Notes: generated by a model from the sequence alone, not told the origin. Positions 8,901-21,878 are shown, numbered from the stretch's first letter. The stretch: 64,000 bases of DNA from Dipteris shenzhenensis (GCA_047967505.1 CM106538.1), one strand, 5' to 3'. Numbers and translations are program-made.

Positions 8901-10205
8901 CTATACAGTCCAAGTTGCATGGTTCATAGGTATTCTAGCATTTTCATACATGTGCAATGCTCTTTGAACATCAGCGAGGGTCTCATCAGCCAACCTCTTT
9001 GGCTGGTCTTTGAAGTGGATAAAGCAATCTTTGTAATTGTTAGCAATTACAGAGCGCATGAAGGCCATGATGTCCTTCCCCCATGCATCCATCAAGATGC
9101 CTCCTGTCTGAGTGATGTCATAGAATATCATACCATCACCCGAATGCACGTCTAAATAATCTGAATCATCATCGTCCCCACCGCCACCCCTCCCAAAGCA
9201 CTGTGCCATGCTCTCCCTACTACTATGCCTACTACCGTGTCGTGTCGAGCTCGTACGCTGGCCACTCGTAGCTGGAGACTGAACAGGACTACGTTGACCA
9301 CTCATAGCTGGAGAATCGAGTCTCGACCACGCAGGAGTACGTCGACGGCTCTGTGAGACAGAAGGACCTCCTGACGGCATGAGGGAAGGGGCATAAGATG
9401 GCATGGCAGAAGGGGCATAAGACGGCATGGGGGAAGGGGCATAAGACGGCATGGGAGATGGGTTTGCGCTATGTAGCCGCTAGGCTGTGCTGACTCCGCT
9501 GGGGTGATCTCAGCTGGTGTGGGGTGGTTTGGAGTCTATAGTGCCGACTCATGGGGGGTGTTTAGAGTACTCGTCATATACCCGTATAACTCCACAGGGC
9601 CAGAAGGGTGCCCTAAAAGGTTATATAAGTCCCTCCAAATAGAATCTCAGGGATCAGGTGAGCTGGAAGCGCTTCCTGGCCACATGTTGAACTGGAAAAA
9701 AGAAAAAAAATCTATTACTGATGAGCTGAGAAGAAAGGGAAAGGGAAGAGAGGATTACTGTCGGAGTGCATTTATTTTACATATAACAACGCGTCTGTCT
9801 GTGTCTACAAATAGGCTAGATGCGTGTTTAGATGCGCCTGTAGATGCAGTTTTAGATGCGCTCTGAGATGCACCTATAGACGCGCTCTGACAGACGGGCT
9901 TTTCTAAAAAGTAGAAAAGGACATTGTGCTCGATACACAAACGTGACACTGATACCCAGATCATGCGTTTTTTGGATACGAGAAAGTATAAATCTAAAGA
10001 GAGCAAACTTCCAAAAAAGATCAACTGCAAAAAGACTTACCTTGGATAGAGGTATGGAAGGTTCTTCTTCTTTTTCAAAGTTGCTTCCGGTCCTTGTTCG
10101 TTCTCCTCTCCTTTAAGCTTGGAAGTAAGTGTGGGTGCCTTCCTCTTAAGTGTAAGCTTAGAAGTAAGTATGGGAGCCTTCCTCTTAAGCGTCGAAACTG
10201 TGGAT
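8901..10205 (-). pseudogene. Probable second (accessory) gene of the CACTA element, broken
   Basis: Minus-strand exons: about 10205-10041 (acceptor TTAGCAG, donor GTAAGT; encodes two KRKAPxLTSKL repeats), then about 9691-8901 after acceptor TTTCCAG at 9692-9693. The second exon has two in-frame stops in its first part and a frame break near 9455, then an open part with three MPSYAPS repeats, an Arg/Ser-rich stretch, a GRGGGGDDDDSDY acidic patch and a C-terminal region containing DAWGKDIMAFMRSVIANNY. I do not recognise the domain. Assignment to the CACTA element rests on its position, head to head with the transposase gene, and on the 12-bp array lying in its intron (9692-10040). It could instead be an unrelated host gene remnant. 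Confidence 0.5.
9797..9900 (+). repeat. 12-bp periodic array A (TAGATGCGCCTG type)
   Basis: About seven degenerate units of the form TAGATGCGYNTN, evenly spaced at about 12 bp, in the intron of the accessory gene. The same motif recurs in two other blocks of this element, so it looks like a set of subterminal protein-binding repeats, as known for the TnpA sites of En/Spm. The binding role is inference. Confidence 0.75.
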
Positions 10206-10289
10206 CTGCTAATAAGGAAGCAAGCAAGCCACGCGAAGTATAAGTAATGTGAAGAAAAGCAAAGCAAGCGTGCTAAAATCAGGTTTAAA

Positions 10290-10403
10290 AGCCGCGTCTA
10301 TAGGCACGTCTAATAGCACGTCTATAGGCATGTCTAAATACACAGAGTAGACGCGTCTTTAGATGCACCTTTAGATGCGCTTTTAGACATGCCTTTAGAT
10401 GCG
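10290..10403. repeat. 12-bp periodic array B, two halves in opposite orientation
   Basis: The left half (about 10296-10340) has units CGTCTATAGGCA/CGTCTAATAGCA; the right half (about 10349-10403) has the reverse-complement type TAGATGCGCCTT/TAGACATGCCTT. The switch is near 10345. The block sits between the divergent accessory gene (minus) and transposase gene (plus), where a shared promoter would be expected. Confidence 0.75.
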
Positions 10404-10457
10404 CCACAGAGCTTAAAATTAAACATTTGAAGAAGAGCAAATTTGGTGGGTTGTTTG

Positions 10458-13400
10458 TTTGTAGGATGTCTTCATCTTCAACAAGTAGCTCCAGTGAGGA
10501 TGAATCCCTCCGTATCCACCATCGCAAAATGTGGTTGGAGTAAAAAATCAAATGTCTATGTGATCGATGTCGAGGAAACATGTATCGTGCACGCAGGATT
10601 ACACTCAATCACATCTCAAAGTATGGAGAATGGGATGTGACCATAAACAGGGTAAGGGTTTGTAAGTTAAGGTTGATTGAGATACCTATGGGTGTTCATA
10701 TGTTTGAGTTATGATCCCGTTTTAATTTGATATAGGATGCAGTGCCACACCCGCATATGTTGCCCTATGCTCGCTGTGAGGAGGCGAAGCGTCGGCACTA
10801 TGAGGTGGGATCTTCAGGAGGGACCGTTACGGATGCATGGAGTAATGGTGATAGTAGCCCTCCACCATTACCTCATGAAGCCGTGGAGGAGGAGGTGTTT
10901 GATGATATGGTGTGGGATTTAGTCCATCAAGGGAGGGATGATAGCAAGCATGGAGCAGGATGATCTTTTTACTGCAGCATCGACTCCACTGTTTGAGGGG
11001 TGCACATTCTCTGTTCTATGTGCCTCCCTTGAGTTACTAAACTTGCAAACCATCTATTCATGGAGCAATGCAAGTTTGAATGCATTACTCAAGTAAGCTT
11101 TAAAGTCTATTTTGCAAACATGGTGAATTATGCTAGTGGGTCAATTACTCGAATGCTTTTCCTCATTTATGGTCTTCACGTGCAGGCTATTGTGTAAAAT
11201 GCTTCCAAGGGAGAATAAATTACCGACCTCAAGAGACATGGCAAGGCAACATGTGACCTCTCTTGGAGGATTAGATTACAAGCGCATCCATGCATGTGTC
11301 AATGATTGCATTTTGTTTCGTGGACTACATAAGGATGCAAGAGAGTGTCCTACTTGTGGAGAGGCAAGATATAGAGCAGATCTCAAAACTTTGGACGTGC
11401 CTCGTAAGGTTCTGCGATATTTTCCCATAATCCCTCGCATCCAACATATGTTCAAGTGCAAATCTATTGCAGAGCTCATGTCATGGCATTCCTCCCATCG
11501 ATCAACCGATGGCAAGTGGAGAACTCCCGCAGACTCTCCTGCGTGGAAGCATATTGAAGACACATGGCCAAGCTTCAAGGAAGAACCTAGGAGCTTGAGA
11601 CTTGGATTGGGTATGGACGGTGTGAACCCATTTGGTCTCAAAAGCACGTCTTACAGTGTATGGCTAGTGATATTGGTGAATTACAATCTTCCACCCTCTA
11701 TGGCTATTAAGAAAGGACATGTTATGCTGTCCCTTCTAATTCCAGGGAAACATAAAGTCAAAAACCTTGATGTTTATTTGGAGCCTTTGATTGATGAGCT
11801 AGAGATACTTTGGAGAGGTATCAAGGTGCATGATGTGAGCAGGCCTCCCTCATCACGAGACTTCAACTGCAAAGCAGTCTTGATGTGGACGATGCATGAC
11901 TTCCCAGGCTATGGCGAGTGTTCATGTAAGCATTGCACTTCTAATTATGAATAGGCAAAGGATGTGGCACCCTAAACCCACCTTCAACTCTTAATTGCGT
12001 CTATTGTTTAGGTATCACTACATCGGGTTACCATGCATGTCCTGTTTGTGGTCCTTCGCTAGTTGCCTCATAGGCAGACGCATTGAATAAGGTCATCTAT
12101 GAGAATCACCATCGATTTCTCCCACCTGATCATCCTCGATATGTTGCCTCTTGGAATGAAGTCCTCCTACAATCACTCACTGTGGGAGATTGGATGAGAC
12201 TTTGGGACAGTTCCACGACTCCTCCACCACTTAGCATGAGCCAGTAAGGGTTTGTAACTATTGTGTGCTATATTGGCTAGAAGTAAAGATTGCCCGCTAA
12301 CACTTTATTTTGTTTAGATACTCCATCTTTTATCGTTTACCATATTGGTCCCACCTCAAGATCAATCGCCTGCTTGATCCCATGCATATCTTCAAGAATG
12401 TGGCATCTACCATTTGGGAGCATTTGAATGGGACACGAGATTCCACAGGCATAAGGGAGGATCTACGTACCACAGGGAGGATGCATGAAGCTTGGCCTCA
12501 AGAGAGACCAAATGGGCATGTTTTTTTACCTCGTGCATCGTGGATGTTATCAAAGCTAGAGATGGCGACGGTGAAGCGCGCTATTAATACAATTTGTACT
12601 CCCACTGGATGCATGATGTGTTTGAAGGGAGCCTTTGCAAAGAGAAAGAAAAGAGGTGTAGAGCAATTATATGGCTTGAAATCTCATGATTGGCACAAGA
12701 TGCTCCAAGTAAGTATTTTATGTGCATAATATCTTTTTCCTTTCAATTTGTGAGTGAATAGTTATAAGTAACTAATCAACCACCTCCTCGTGGGTTCAGT
12801 TCATACTACCTACTAGCATTTCACATAGTGCATCGAAGGACGTGAAAGATTGTATTTACAAGATGGGCGAGCTTGTGAGGTACTTTACATGATACAAAAT
12901 ATGATGCGTATCAATGCTCCATGCAAGTTTGAATGCATATTGCTAATATGCTATACTTTTTCATTTCTAGGTATGTGAGCTCAAAGGAAATAGATCCCAC
13001 CACGCTTGAGAATGCTTGACTTATGTCAGTGGAGGTGGTTTGTTTAGTGGAGGAGACATTTCCACGTTCTATTCTCATAAGCCAACTACATCTTATAGTG
13101 CATTTGGTGGATGAGATTGCTATATGCGGTACTATACATGCACGATGGTTGTTCTTCCTCGAGCGCTTCATGAAGACCTTGAAGGGCTTTGTGAGACAAA
13201 ATGCAAGACCCGAAGGTAGCATGGCCGAGGGTTGGTTGGTACAAGAGTCACTTGTATATATTTCTGAGTTTCTTGTTGATGTGGATAGCTCTCTCCCATG
13301 ACTATGGAGAGATGATGAAGACCTAAGGATGACCTCTATTGTGCCTCAAGGGAAAGGATGCAACAAAGTAATAGACACGGAGTTGCATAATAGTATTAAC

Positions 13401-14519
13401 CTCTTTTGCGTGCTTAATAGTGATGTGATGAAAAGATGGGTGACAAGATACGAGGATGCAAAGGCAAGAAGACAAAAATAAAGGGCCCTCTTTCATACAC
13501 ACCACGGATCTTGTGTGCCATACCCTCAGTATCTAAGAGCACTTCCAAAGGATATTCATGTGGATTGGCTACTTGATGAAATGGAGAAAGCAGAGAAAGA
13601 CGAGGGGATGCATATCACAATGGAAGAATGGGAGTATGCTAGGGGATGCATGAGCAAGGTCGGTATATAGAATCTTATGCATAAGTTAGGAGCTTTCAAT
13701 AATTTAGATTGCTTATTTAATTGATTTTTTCTTGGTGTAGTGCACTATGTTCAATGCTATATGGTGTGAGGGCAAGCATTTTCGAACACAACGGATTGAT
13801 GATAAGAGAAACACACAAGATTGCAGCGTCATTGCTAGCTTTGAGGGAGCCAATGGAGCCATGGATGATTATTGTGGCATAATCCAAGATATTATTATGC
13901 TTGACTTTCGACGCTTCTTTGTGTATGTTTTGGATGTAAAGTGGTTTAAGGACGTGGTGGAAAGAGGTCCTAATGCAACAATCAAATGCCATGCAAGTGG
14001 CTTTGTAACTATTGACTCCACAAAGTTTTGGCAAAGTAGGAAGGACACACTAGTACTACCGCAACAATGTGAACAGGTACTGTGCACACATATAAAAGTA
14101 CTCGCTTTTAAATATTTGATGCAAGAAAAATAACATGATTGTATTTGTGTTTGAATTAGATTGTCTATCAACCAATGGTGGATAATAATAGATGGTGGCA
14201 TGTCATACCTATTATGCCACGTTCCAAAGTGATGTATAGTACATTTACTAATATGGAGCGTATGGAGGATGATCATGGCCATGGATGTGATGATGACCGT
14301 GATACGAGAGAGGAGGATGATTATGAGATAGGAGATACAGATATTGAGGCCATTACCCATGAGGACGAGCCTACCATTCGAGATGCTGATTTCGATGAGC
14401 ACATGAGTGGCACAAGTAGTAGTGGGTTGAATGTATTTGTAGATCTAAACACTTGTTTGGATTTTGAAGTAGATAGTTTGACAAGGGTTGATCTCATTGA
14501 GGATGAGATTGAACCGTAG
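10458..14519 (+). pseudogene. tnp2: CACTA transposase (TNP2: Transposase_21, DUF4218, DUF4216), broken
   Basis: TNP2 homology runs in family order through spliced exons. The N-terminal part (about 10467-10650) carries the CLCDRC finger-like motif but has an in-frame TAA; next is an exon about 10737-11092 with a frame break near 10950, then the Transposase_21 core at 11185-11954 (GGLDYKRIHACVNDC, CPTCGEARY, GLGMDGVNPFG, YNLPPSMA). A stop follows, then about 12013-12245, then 12310-12710 (LLDPMHIFKNV, GLKSHDWHKM). DUF4218 follows at about 13023-13300 (HLVDEIAICG, RWLFFLERFMKTLKG) and DUF4216 at 13740-14220. The tail is acidic and ends at 14519. In-frame stops and shifts show it is dead. TNP2 would bind and cut the element ends. 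Confidence 0.88.
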
Positions 14520-14696
14520 CCCCATAATTGATATTGGCAAAACTATTTTACATATTGTCTCAATCTCCTCATCTCACTTAATTCTTGTATATGTGGGCTT
14601 GCAAAAAATTATGTGCTTTGGTAATCATGGGCAATGTTTGGAAAGCAATGATGTACACCAAAATCTCATTTTCTGTATTCTCTGGTTTGTGTCTAT

Positions 14697-14930
14697 CTAC
14701 GCGTCTAAATGTGCGTCTAAGTCTCAGTGTAAACGCGCTAATACATGCGCAAATAGATGCGCTAATAAATGCGATGTTAGACGAGCTTGTATTTTCACCG
14801 TTTACACATGCAAATAGACGTGTTAATACACGCACAAATAGACGAGTCATTAGACGCGCTTTTAGACGTGCCCATAATTCCTCTACTAAAGCAACACCTA
14901 TAGACGCACCCACTATTTTGCACATCTACC
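14697..14930 (+). repeat. 12-bp periodic array C (right side of the CACTA element)
   Basis: About 18 degenerate 12-bp units of the types CGCGTCTAAATG, CGCAAATAGATG and CATTAGACGCGC follow the transposase stop codon. They share the core with arrays A and B. No CACTA-type terminus could be placed to the right, so the exact element end is unknown (after about 14945). Confidence 0.75.
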
Positions 14931-14945
14931 AAGCACGTCTATAGT

Positions 14946-15826
14946 TGCTTTGTGTTGTTGTGCGTCAATTTTTTCCGAAATTTGACAACTCTTACTATTG
15001 CATTAAAAGATTTTACTAAATTTACTTCTCTGGTGTATGTCACCTATGTCCTATCTATCACATTGTCACCTGAACATTCTCCCAAAATTTGAATTCTCTT
15101 AGAATCCTATCCACTTGCATCCATGATCTTGGCTTCTTCGCCACCCTGGTTCTTTTTGAAAAAAAAAATCTCATGCTTTGAAGGGGTATTTTCCCCTATG
15201 TCTCTTTGTGCTCCTCGTGTCATGGGTTGCAAGAGAACTAGACAGAGATTGTGAGATAGTAAAAGTTGATATACCCAATCAAGGTACGAGGAGGAGTTTG
15301 AAGGCCATGGAAATTGATGATACAATATACAAACGACAATATAAGACACATTTGAAATGAATGCAAAGGGAGAGACACTGCTAAGAAAAATGCCTCCTTG
15401 TTTAGTACTTAGCTAGCCTTGAAGGCAATTACCCTATAATGCTCATGTCCTTAGAAGCTTTACCCTGCATCCGAGGATTCATCGAGTGTTTCCAATGCCC
15501 CAAGCAAGAGATCATTTTCTCTAATTTGAGGGATGGCCTTGAAAATGTGAAATGGGTGCATAGTTTAGATCAGCTAGCTGCAAAGAGGAAGTGAGGAAGT
15601 CATCACTGCAATGATATTGTTTTGGCACAATAACACAAGAGTTTCTCCAAACAAGAAGGATGTCTGTGGGTTGTAGAGGGGATGCAAACAACACGAGGAG
15701 CACATCATACACATGCTTGATAAAATGCAGTTCAGTATTTTGACTTGCGATGCTAAAATTTGGCTATCTTTTTCCTTGCAAACTGGTTACTTTTCATATG
15801 CATCTTACAACATTTTTAGGGGGGGG

Positions 15827-15866
<40 letters not shown>

Positions 15867-18800
15867 CAATGTTCTTTTCCAAGCCTGGTGGTTGAAATAA
15901 CAACCACTGTATTTGTTCTAGTTTGGGGATCTATGTAAGTGTGAGTGTTGCTAGTTAAGAAAATTGGTTGTGCATAATAACGGTCAGATACTTGAGATTG
16001 TATGCTTTTATAACTAGGGGCCAATGCATATTGGGTGTACAAGCTATTTTTTGTGAAGTTCAAGGTAATAATGGAGAGCTAATATTTGTTTGCTTGATGT
16101 ATCGGGATTTAAAAGAAGGTTGCCTTCTAAATCCATGAGGCTACAGCTTGTTGGGGAGGCTTGCAACTGAGAGAGAGAAAGCTGCTTGTCAGGGAGGGGG
16201 GAGATAACTGTAGAACCAAAAGTGGCCAATGAATGCAGCCACTATGCTGGCTGTTTACTACTATTACGCTCCTTAATTTTCATTTTTATTTTATGAAATT
16301 TTGGGGGTGGGGAGTAGGGGGTGGTTGATATTTCACCACCATGTAGTTGTCAACCACCGTGTTGGTTGTCAAACACCATGTTGGTTGCAGCCGTCATGTG
16401 TTGGTTGAGCACTATGAGAAAAAATTTGCTTAATTAGAGGACATGGATATTTATAATAAAGGTGGTAGAAATTGGCTACTGTGCTGGCACTACCAATTAC
16501 ATACATAAATCCTAGTTACCATGCATGATGACAACCATTGTGTGGTCTAATGCTGAGATTGAACGATAAAAATTCCCTAAGAATTATACAATTTCCAAGA
16601 CCTTTTTATTTAACTAGTTGTTTTATAATCCTTCACTTAACTATTGTGCACCATGGCATTCACTAGGCTTAACTGGGACATGGATACTTATAATAATGAT
16701 GGAGGAAATGTGCCACCACGATGGCAATAATGGAACATAACGGTAGTTGCGAAAATGATGGAGTGGAGAGAACCATCTAGGTGAAATGATGGGGTGGTGA
16801 GGATAAAGTGGCAATCCTCAGAGTTTGATTAGGATTAAATGGGGTGACTTAATTCACTGCGTTTTAGCCACCGAGCTTGTAACCAATTATTAAGTGGCAA
16901 CCATCAGAGTTCGATTAGGATTAAGTGGGATGGCTTAATTTCATTGCTTTTTAGCCTTTAGGGTTGTAGCCAATTAAATAGCCACTTGGTTTGCATGATG
17001 AGACAAGCATCTAATCCATCGCACGACCAACGAAGTTTGCATAAAGGGGGTTCATTTTTCCTCTTTAAAACAAAGTGCCATGCTTTAAAAAAAACTGTAG
17101 TGCTTCTTTAGAATGATAATAGGCATCCAATTACTTATCGACTGACAACTTAATCAAAATAGCCAATTGCTCATCGAGGTGGCTAGGTGGGCACTAGTTA
17201 TTTAAATGGCATACAACCTCATCGACTTCACATACTCCACCCTCTTTGTGTCCACCACCATCATCGACTTTACATTGCTCAACCCTCATCATTTCCACCA
17301 CCCTCATCAACTTCATACCGATCTACCCTCGTCTTCACAACCCTTGTCAACTTCACAATGCTTCACTCTTGTCCCGTACTTAACCCTCCTAGTGCACCTC
17401 CTGCTTCACCTTGTCTCTACCCTTTCGATCCACCAAGTGCTATGTCCCACCTCCAACTCTAGCTTATTCCATTCTTGTCCTAGCTCTCTCCAAAGCAATG
17501 GGAGTTCTCTCCTACGACTGAAGTTATGCTATAGAACCTTAATTAGATTTGAAAACAAACTTACTTGATTATTAGGGGAAATATTGGCTTAAAAAGGGCC
17601 TCATAAGTGAGAGATTAAGAAAAAGATTAACTCCTTACTCTTTAGGTGAAAAGGTCGTAGATCACTTGTGGTAAAGGGGGAATTTGATCTATCATAATTA
17701 TGAAGGTTCACACATTGAAGATGATGCCATTTCTTCATCATTGATCATGATCCTAATCTAATGGCATGCATGGCAGGCCTTTTTTGGCATTCAAACCTAT
17801 TTCAATCCAATGGCTCACCATCGACTATGGGCCACAAGTGTGCACCATAGATCTTCTCGTGATCCAAGGGATCGTAGATAGCACCTTTTTTGGATCATTG
17901 GATCCATATTCCCATCCAAGGGCACACGTAGCATGCTGATTGTGGATCGTGGGATCCTAGGCCCCATCCAAGGGTTCTCCTTAATCCAAGGCAGTGCCAT
18001 TATCATGGGCAGCCATGCGCTTTACCTTGCCATGATTACATGCTCCCGCAAATTGCCATCCCTATAAAACCTTGATTTTTACTAAGGCCCTTTACTTTGG
18101 TAATTCTAGTAAGGGTGGGGACCATTCAGCCCCACTAATGAGGAAGAGGGAAGAAAGCTCCATTCTTTTAATGCTTGAGCCTCCTCATTGGCCAAGAGCT
18201 TAATCCATTATTTTAGGCCCCTAATGAAAGAGGCCCTTTTTGAGTCCAAAATTACCCTAATGTTAGTGAACGTGAGGTCGGTGTTTAATTCCTACAATGA
18301 TTCAATTTATTTGTGTATACTATATGGCATAGGTAGATTAGGCCATAGAAATAATATTACAAGAGTATTTACAATGCGAGGAAATGGATCGATCTTCATG
18401 AAGGTTAAGTTGAGTAGCTCACCAGTTGAGCAGAGCATTTTTGTGAAGTTGAGCAACTCAAGCACTTGCTCAGTTGAGCATTCTTATATCAACATAACAC
18501 CTTTTTGTAACACCAAAATGTAATGTAAGCTTGTCAATACCTACAAACTTGTTATGAATCTTGGTCTCGTAAATATTGCATTCTTGTATTGATAGAACAC
18601 CTTTTGTAATATAAGCTTGTTAGTATATACAAATTTCTTATGAATTTTGGTCTTGTGAGTACTTACTGGTTTTATTTGAAAAAACTTGATATTTATATGA
18701 ATACAAATTTAGTTAAGCTTTAGGATTTCCCTTATGTCTTTTAAGGATTGGCCTTAATTTAAGAGCCTCAAAAAATGTTTTGCATGGATCTGGTTGGTGG

Positions 18801-19218
18801 GCTCGACCATCGTGTGCTCTCACTGCTGTGTTTTGCATAGGGCCAAAGTAAATATGGCCCTTGAGGATTCTCCTTTAGGGGCAAGGGCCACATTGACATG
18901 CCACATATGTTTGGTGGCATCATTCATGATCTACTAAAAATAAACAGCCATCTATTTGCATCTATTATGTTTTGTTATAGTTTAATTGATGGTCTTTGTT
19001 GCTTTTCCAACTCCGATGATTGAAACAATTGCATTTTTAAAGTAGTTTAATTTATGTTCTTAGCATGCCATCGGGAAAGTTTAAAACCAGCCTACTATTT
19101 AAACTAGCCTAGTGGTTTGCACAACATGTTGTTCTAGTGAAATGAGAGTGTAATTAATAGTTTAAAATCAATGGCTATCAACTGTGTTTTTTAATAGTGT
19201 AATAATTTATGATCTTAT
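14946..19218. other. Anonymous DNA with local tandem repeats
   Basis: No gene recognised on either strand. Local structure: a G run followed by (GA)n at about 15820-15866; GTTGGTTG/CACCATGTTGG-rich repeats at about 16335-16410; a tandem duplication of about 86 bp starting GTGGCAATCC at 16808 and GTGGCAACCA at 16894; degenerate CATC/CACCCTC repeats at about 17220-17360; GGATC/CCATCCAAGGG repeats at about 17850-17990; and a tandem duplication of about 100 bp around 18490-18660 (ACACCTTTTTGTAA units). Confidence 0.5.
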
Positions 19219-20252
19219 TGTGTGATTCTTGGCGTCTGAAGCTGCCATATACATTTATGAGGCACGTTAATAGAATAATAATATTAATGCCACTTTTCTA
19301 AACCATGGAGAATTTAGTAAAGCATTTTCATTCATAGCGCTTTCAAGGGTCTTGGACATTGCTTTGTGTTTGCATGTCAATCAGACAATTTGAATTATAT
19401 GATACTCCAACTTAGCCATTCTCATCTTTTTACAATTCAGTGCAGTGTGTTGTTGCTCTCTCTCTCTCTCTCTGAATATGCTTCCTAAATTATAAAAATA
19501 AAGTATTGTGCTATTCAATAGCTGGTTTGTCCTTATGATTGGCATTGCATGTGCAAGTTCAATATAGTTGGTCAAATCTATACCTTGCAAAAGCCTGAAA
19601 GGTTTAGATAACCATTCCATTTCTTATTCTAGTAAATTGTGCTTGGAATCATGTCTTTTGAAAGCTCAATATATTGTTTAAGCTATTGCTTGCCTTTTGT
19701 TGGTTAAGAAATATTATGCTAAAATATTTTAGCTCTCTCAATATAAATTTTGAGGACCTATAATTTCTTGTAGATTGTGTTTCAGATAGACATCGTGTTG
19801 CAATGGGCTGGGACCATGAGTTGTTGACTATTCTTTAGCACTTCTTCTTCAAGTTATTATTTTGCTTATCATAGGAGGTGCTAATGGAGAAGGGTATGTG
19901 GCACCTTTTTCTTCATGCAACTATTAATAGCCTTCCTATTCACTGGCTTTCCCATTTTGGAACTATTGCAGCTGCATGGAACATTCTTGGTAGGTTTTTA
20001 CCTTTGTGATACCTGAATCTTGTCTTACATGTGGAAAATTACATGCATATGTTTGAGTTTAGCTTACGTTGCTTGAGCTTTCCATTTTGATATTAGGTAT
20101 TGACCATCACAGATCATATTTAGTATTAGTAGAAGTTGAAGTAAAATTTGTGACGTCTTTTTTCTTTTGGATAATTTTTTATGTTATATAAGAAATGAAT
20201 TTTTGGTTGTTTTTGTGCTTATGATTCTTGTACCAATTGTTTCACCAATGTA
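19219..20252 (+). pseudogene. Partial duplicate of the BAT1-like permease (intron 2 end to start of exon 5)
   Basis: This stretch aligns by eye, introns included, with 55318-56512 of the permease gene about 36 kb downstream, in the same orientation. It is therefore a DNA-level copy, not a retrocopy. The microexon copy is at 19557-19575, but its acceptor AG is now AA and its donor GT is AT. The exon 4 copy is at 19804-19989; its acceptor is AA instead of AG, a TGA appears after seven codons, and about 35 bp are deleted. The exon 5 copy starts near 20221 without an AG and the similarity stops by 20252. It cannot make protein. Even the (CT)n tract and surrounding intron sequence are shared. Confidence 0.88.
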
Positions 20253-21138
20253 GCAATGGTAGATGGTAGAAGCTTGGATTGACCACATTGATTAGATAAA
20301 CAAAAAATCTCTTCAATTAGATAATAGGTGAATCATGAGGAGTGACAAGATCATTAGTAGATGAGAGGTTGTAGTCTACAAATGATGAATATATATTTAT
20401 TTCAAGGAATGTAAATGGCTACTCTAATAGAACCTTATAAGCATTGCAGAGGATGGGAATTGAAGGTAATTGGGATATTTGAGCCCACCCCTCTCTTAAA
20501 AACTTGTTGTTATTTGTTGTCATTGAGCCACTTAATATTGTTGTAGGAAGTTTTACAAAATGTGAGCGCATTGCAGCACCTTGAAATGTTGCAATTCTCC
20601 CAAACCATAACATTTGCACAGGAACATGATATTGAGTTTTTTTGTGAAAATGTAACTAAAGATAAAATCAAAAAAATCCAAACAAGTAATGGCTTCTTGC
20701 CAAAAGCAGGGAAATTTAAGGTAGTAAACGTGTACATTGACTAGAGCCTTAATTAAAGGAAAATTGAACACTAATGCTTGTGGCAATCTCGTGGCAAGGG
20801 CACATAAATCTAATAATTCCTCTAGAGTATTTACAAAGCCTTGAAGGGGAGGGTATAAGGTTTTGCCAATAGATTTTAGTATACTCAACAATGGGGAAAA
20901 TGAAGTAGGGTTACCTTGGAAGGTAAGAAGTAGCCTCTTGAAGCTCATTATACGTCAAGGATGGAGCTAAAAAGAGAAGAGAGGCTTGGATGCCTCTTGA
21001 ATGGCCACATGTTATTCTTTATTGAGCTCGACTATTCTTTCACTATGGGACTATCGACATTTCCTTTTTTAGTGAGTATATGCAAGACATAATCTCACCA
21101 TTTGTCTTCTTGTTAAGATACTATTAGCTATGCTACTT
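20253..21138. other. Anonymous DNA
   Basis: A minus-strand open frame of 131 codons (20948-20553), overlapped by others, has no features I recognise. It lacks the permease similarity of the stretch to its left and the Copia similarity of the stretch to its right. Confidence 0.4.
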
Positions 21139-21807
21139 GATGTTAGATATGCTCAATGCCCCACCCTCCTGGTAACCACTAGTGGTCCAAGGTGCTCAAG
21201 TTGTAAGGCCCCCATATGAGGAGAAGCCATGTGTGAGCTCGGGACACTGGATGGATCGTAACTTGCATGTCAGATGAGGTCTATCAATGAGACCGTTGAT
21301 GGTAGAAAGGTGACTATGTGGGAGCCCCTTATTCTTGATGGGGCCTGCTGGGGGCTAACTAGTCCCCGGTTGGGGGGTCCCAAGGGGGCCAGCGGCCCCC
21401 CTGGTGGGGTTTAGAGGTGAGAGCCCTTGAGGCAACCGTATAGGGAATATTCCTTGAATATTCCATGGATGATTGGTCGGTTCCACTAACTAGGTTGATT
21501 GGTCGGTTTCATCAACTAGGTGGACTAGTCGGTTCCACTGACTGCGCGTTGATCCGACTATCGCCCTCATAGCTATAAAGAGGCGACCTCCCCAGTCCAT
21601 TGTACCAGATCAGATCTTCCAGCTAGTAGCTCTTCACCTAGTATCTATCTAGATTGCCATCTAAGCTCCATTGTGGGAGCACACGGGTAGATGGAGCCAT
21701 CATCTGTACTACATTAGTATTGAAGGAAAATTTTGTTTGTCTCTAGTTTGCTGTGTACTCTCTATTCTTTGTTCAGTTTCTATTCTACTACGCCGTGTAA
21801 TTTAACT
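21139..21807 (+). repeat. Probable 5' LTR of Copia 1
   Basis: The right edge is set by the primer-binding site at 21808. The left edge is a guess at TGTTAGATATG. It includes tandem GATTGGTCGGTTCCACTAAC-type units at about 21474-21545. A candidate promoter AGCTATAAAGAGG lies at about 21570-21582. Confidence 0.45.
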
Positions 21808-21819
21808 TGGTATCAGAGC
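21808..21819 (+). other. Primer-binding site of Copia 1
   Basis: TGGTATCAGAGC is a perfect match to the usual plant Copia primer site, complementary to the 3' end of initiator methionine tRNA. Confidence 0.9.
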
Positions 21820-21878
21820 CCAGGTAGCTCTAAGAATCAAAGAATAAAAGAGAGGCAAGGGCTTCAACAACATACATA

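Noticed and set aside
9948-9957. CACTGATACC as the left CACTA terminus
   Set aside because: It lies inside the intron of the accessory gene and no matching inverted copy was found near the right side of the element.
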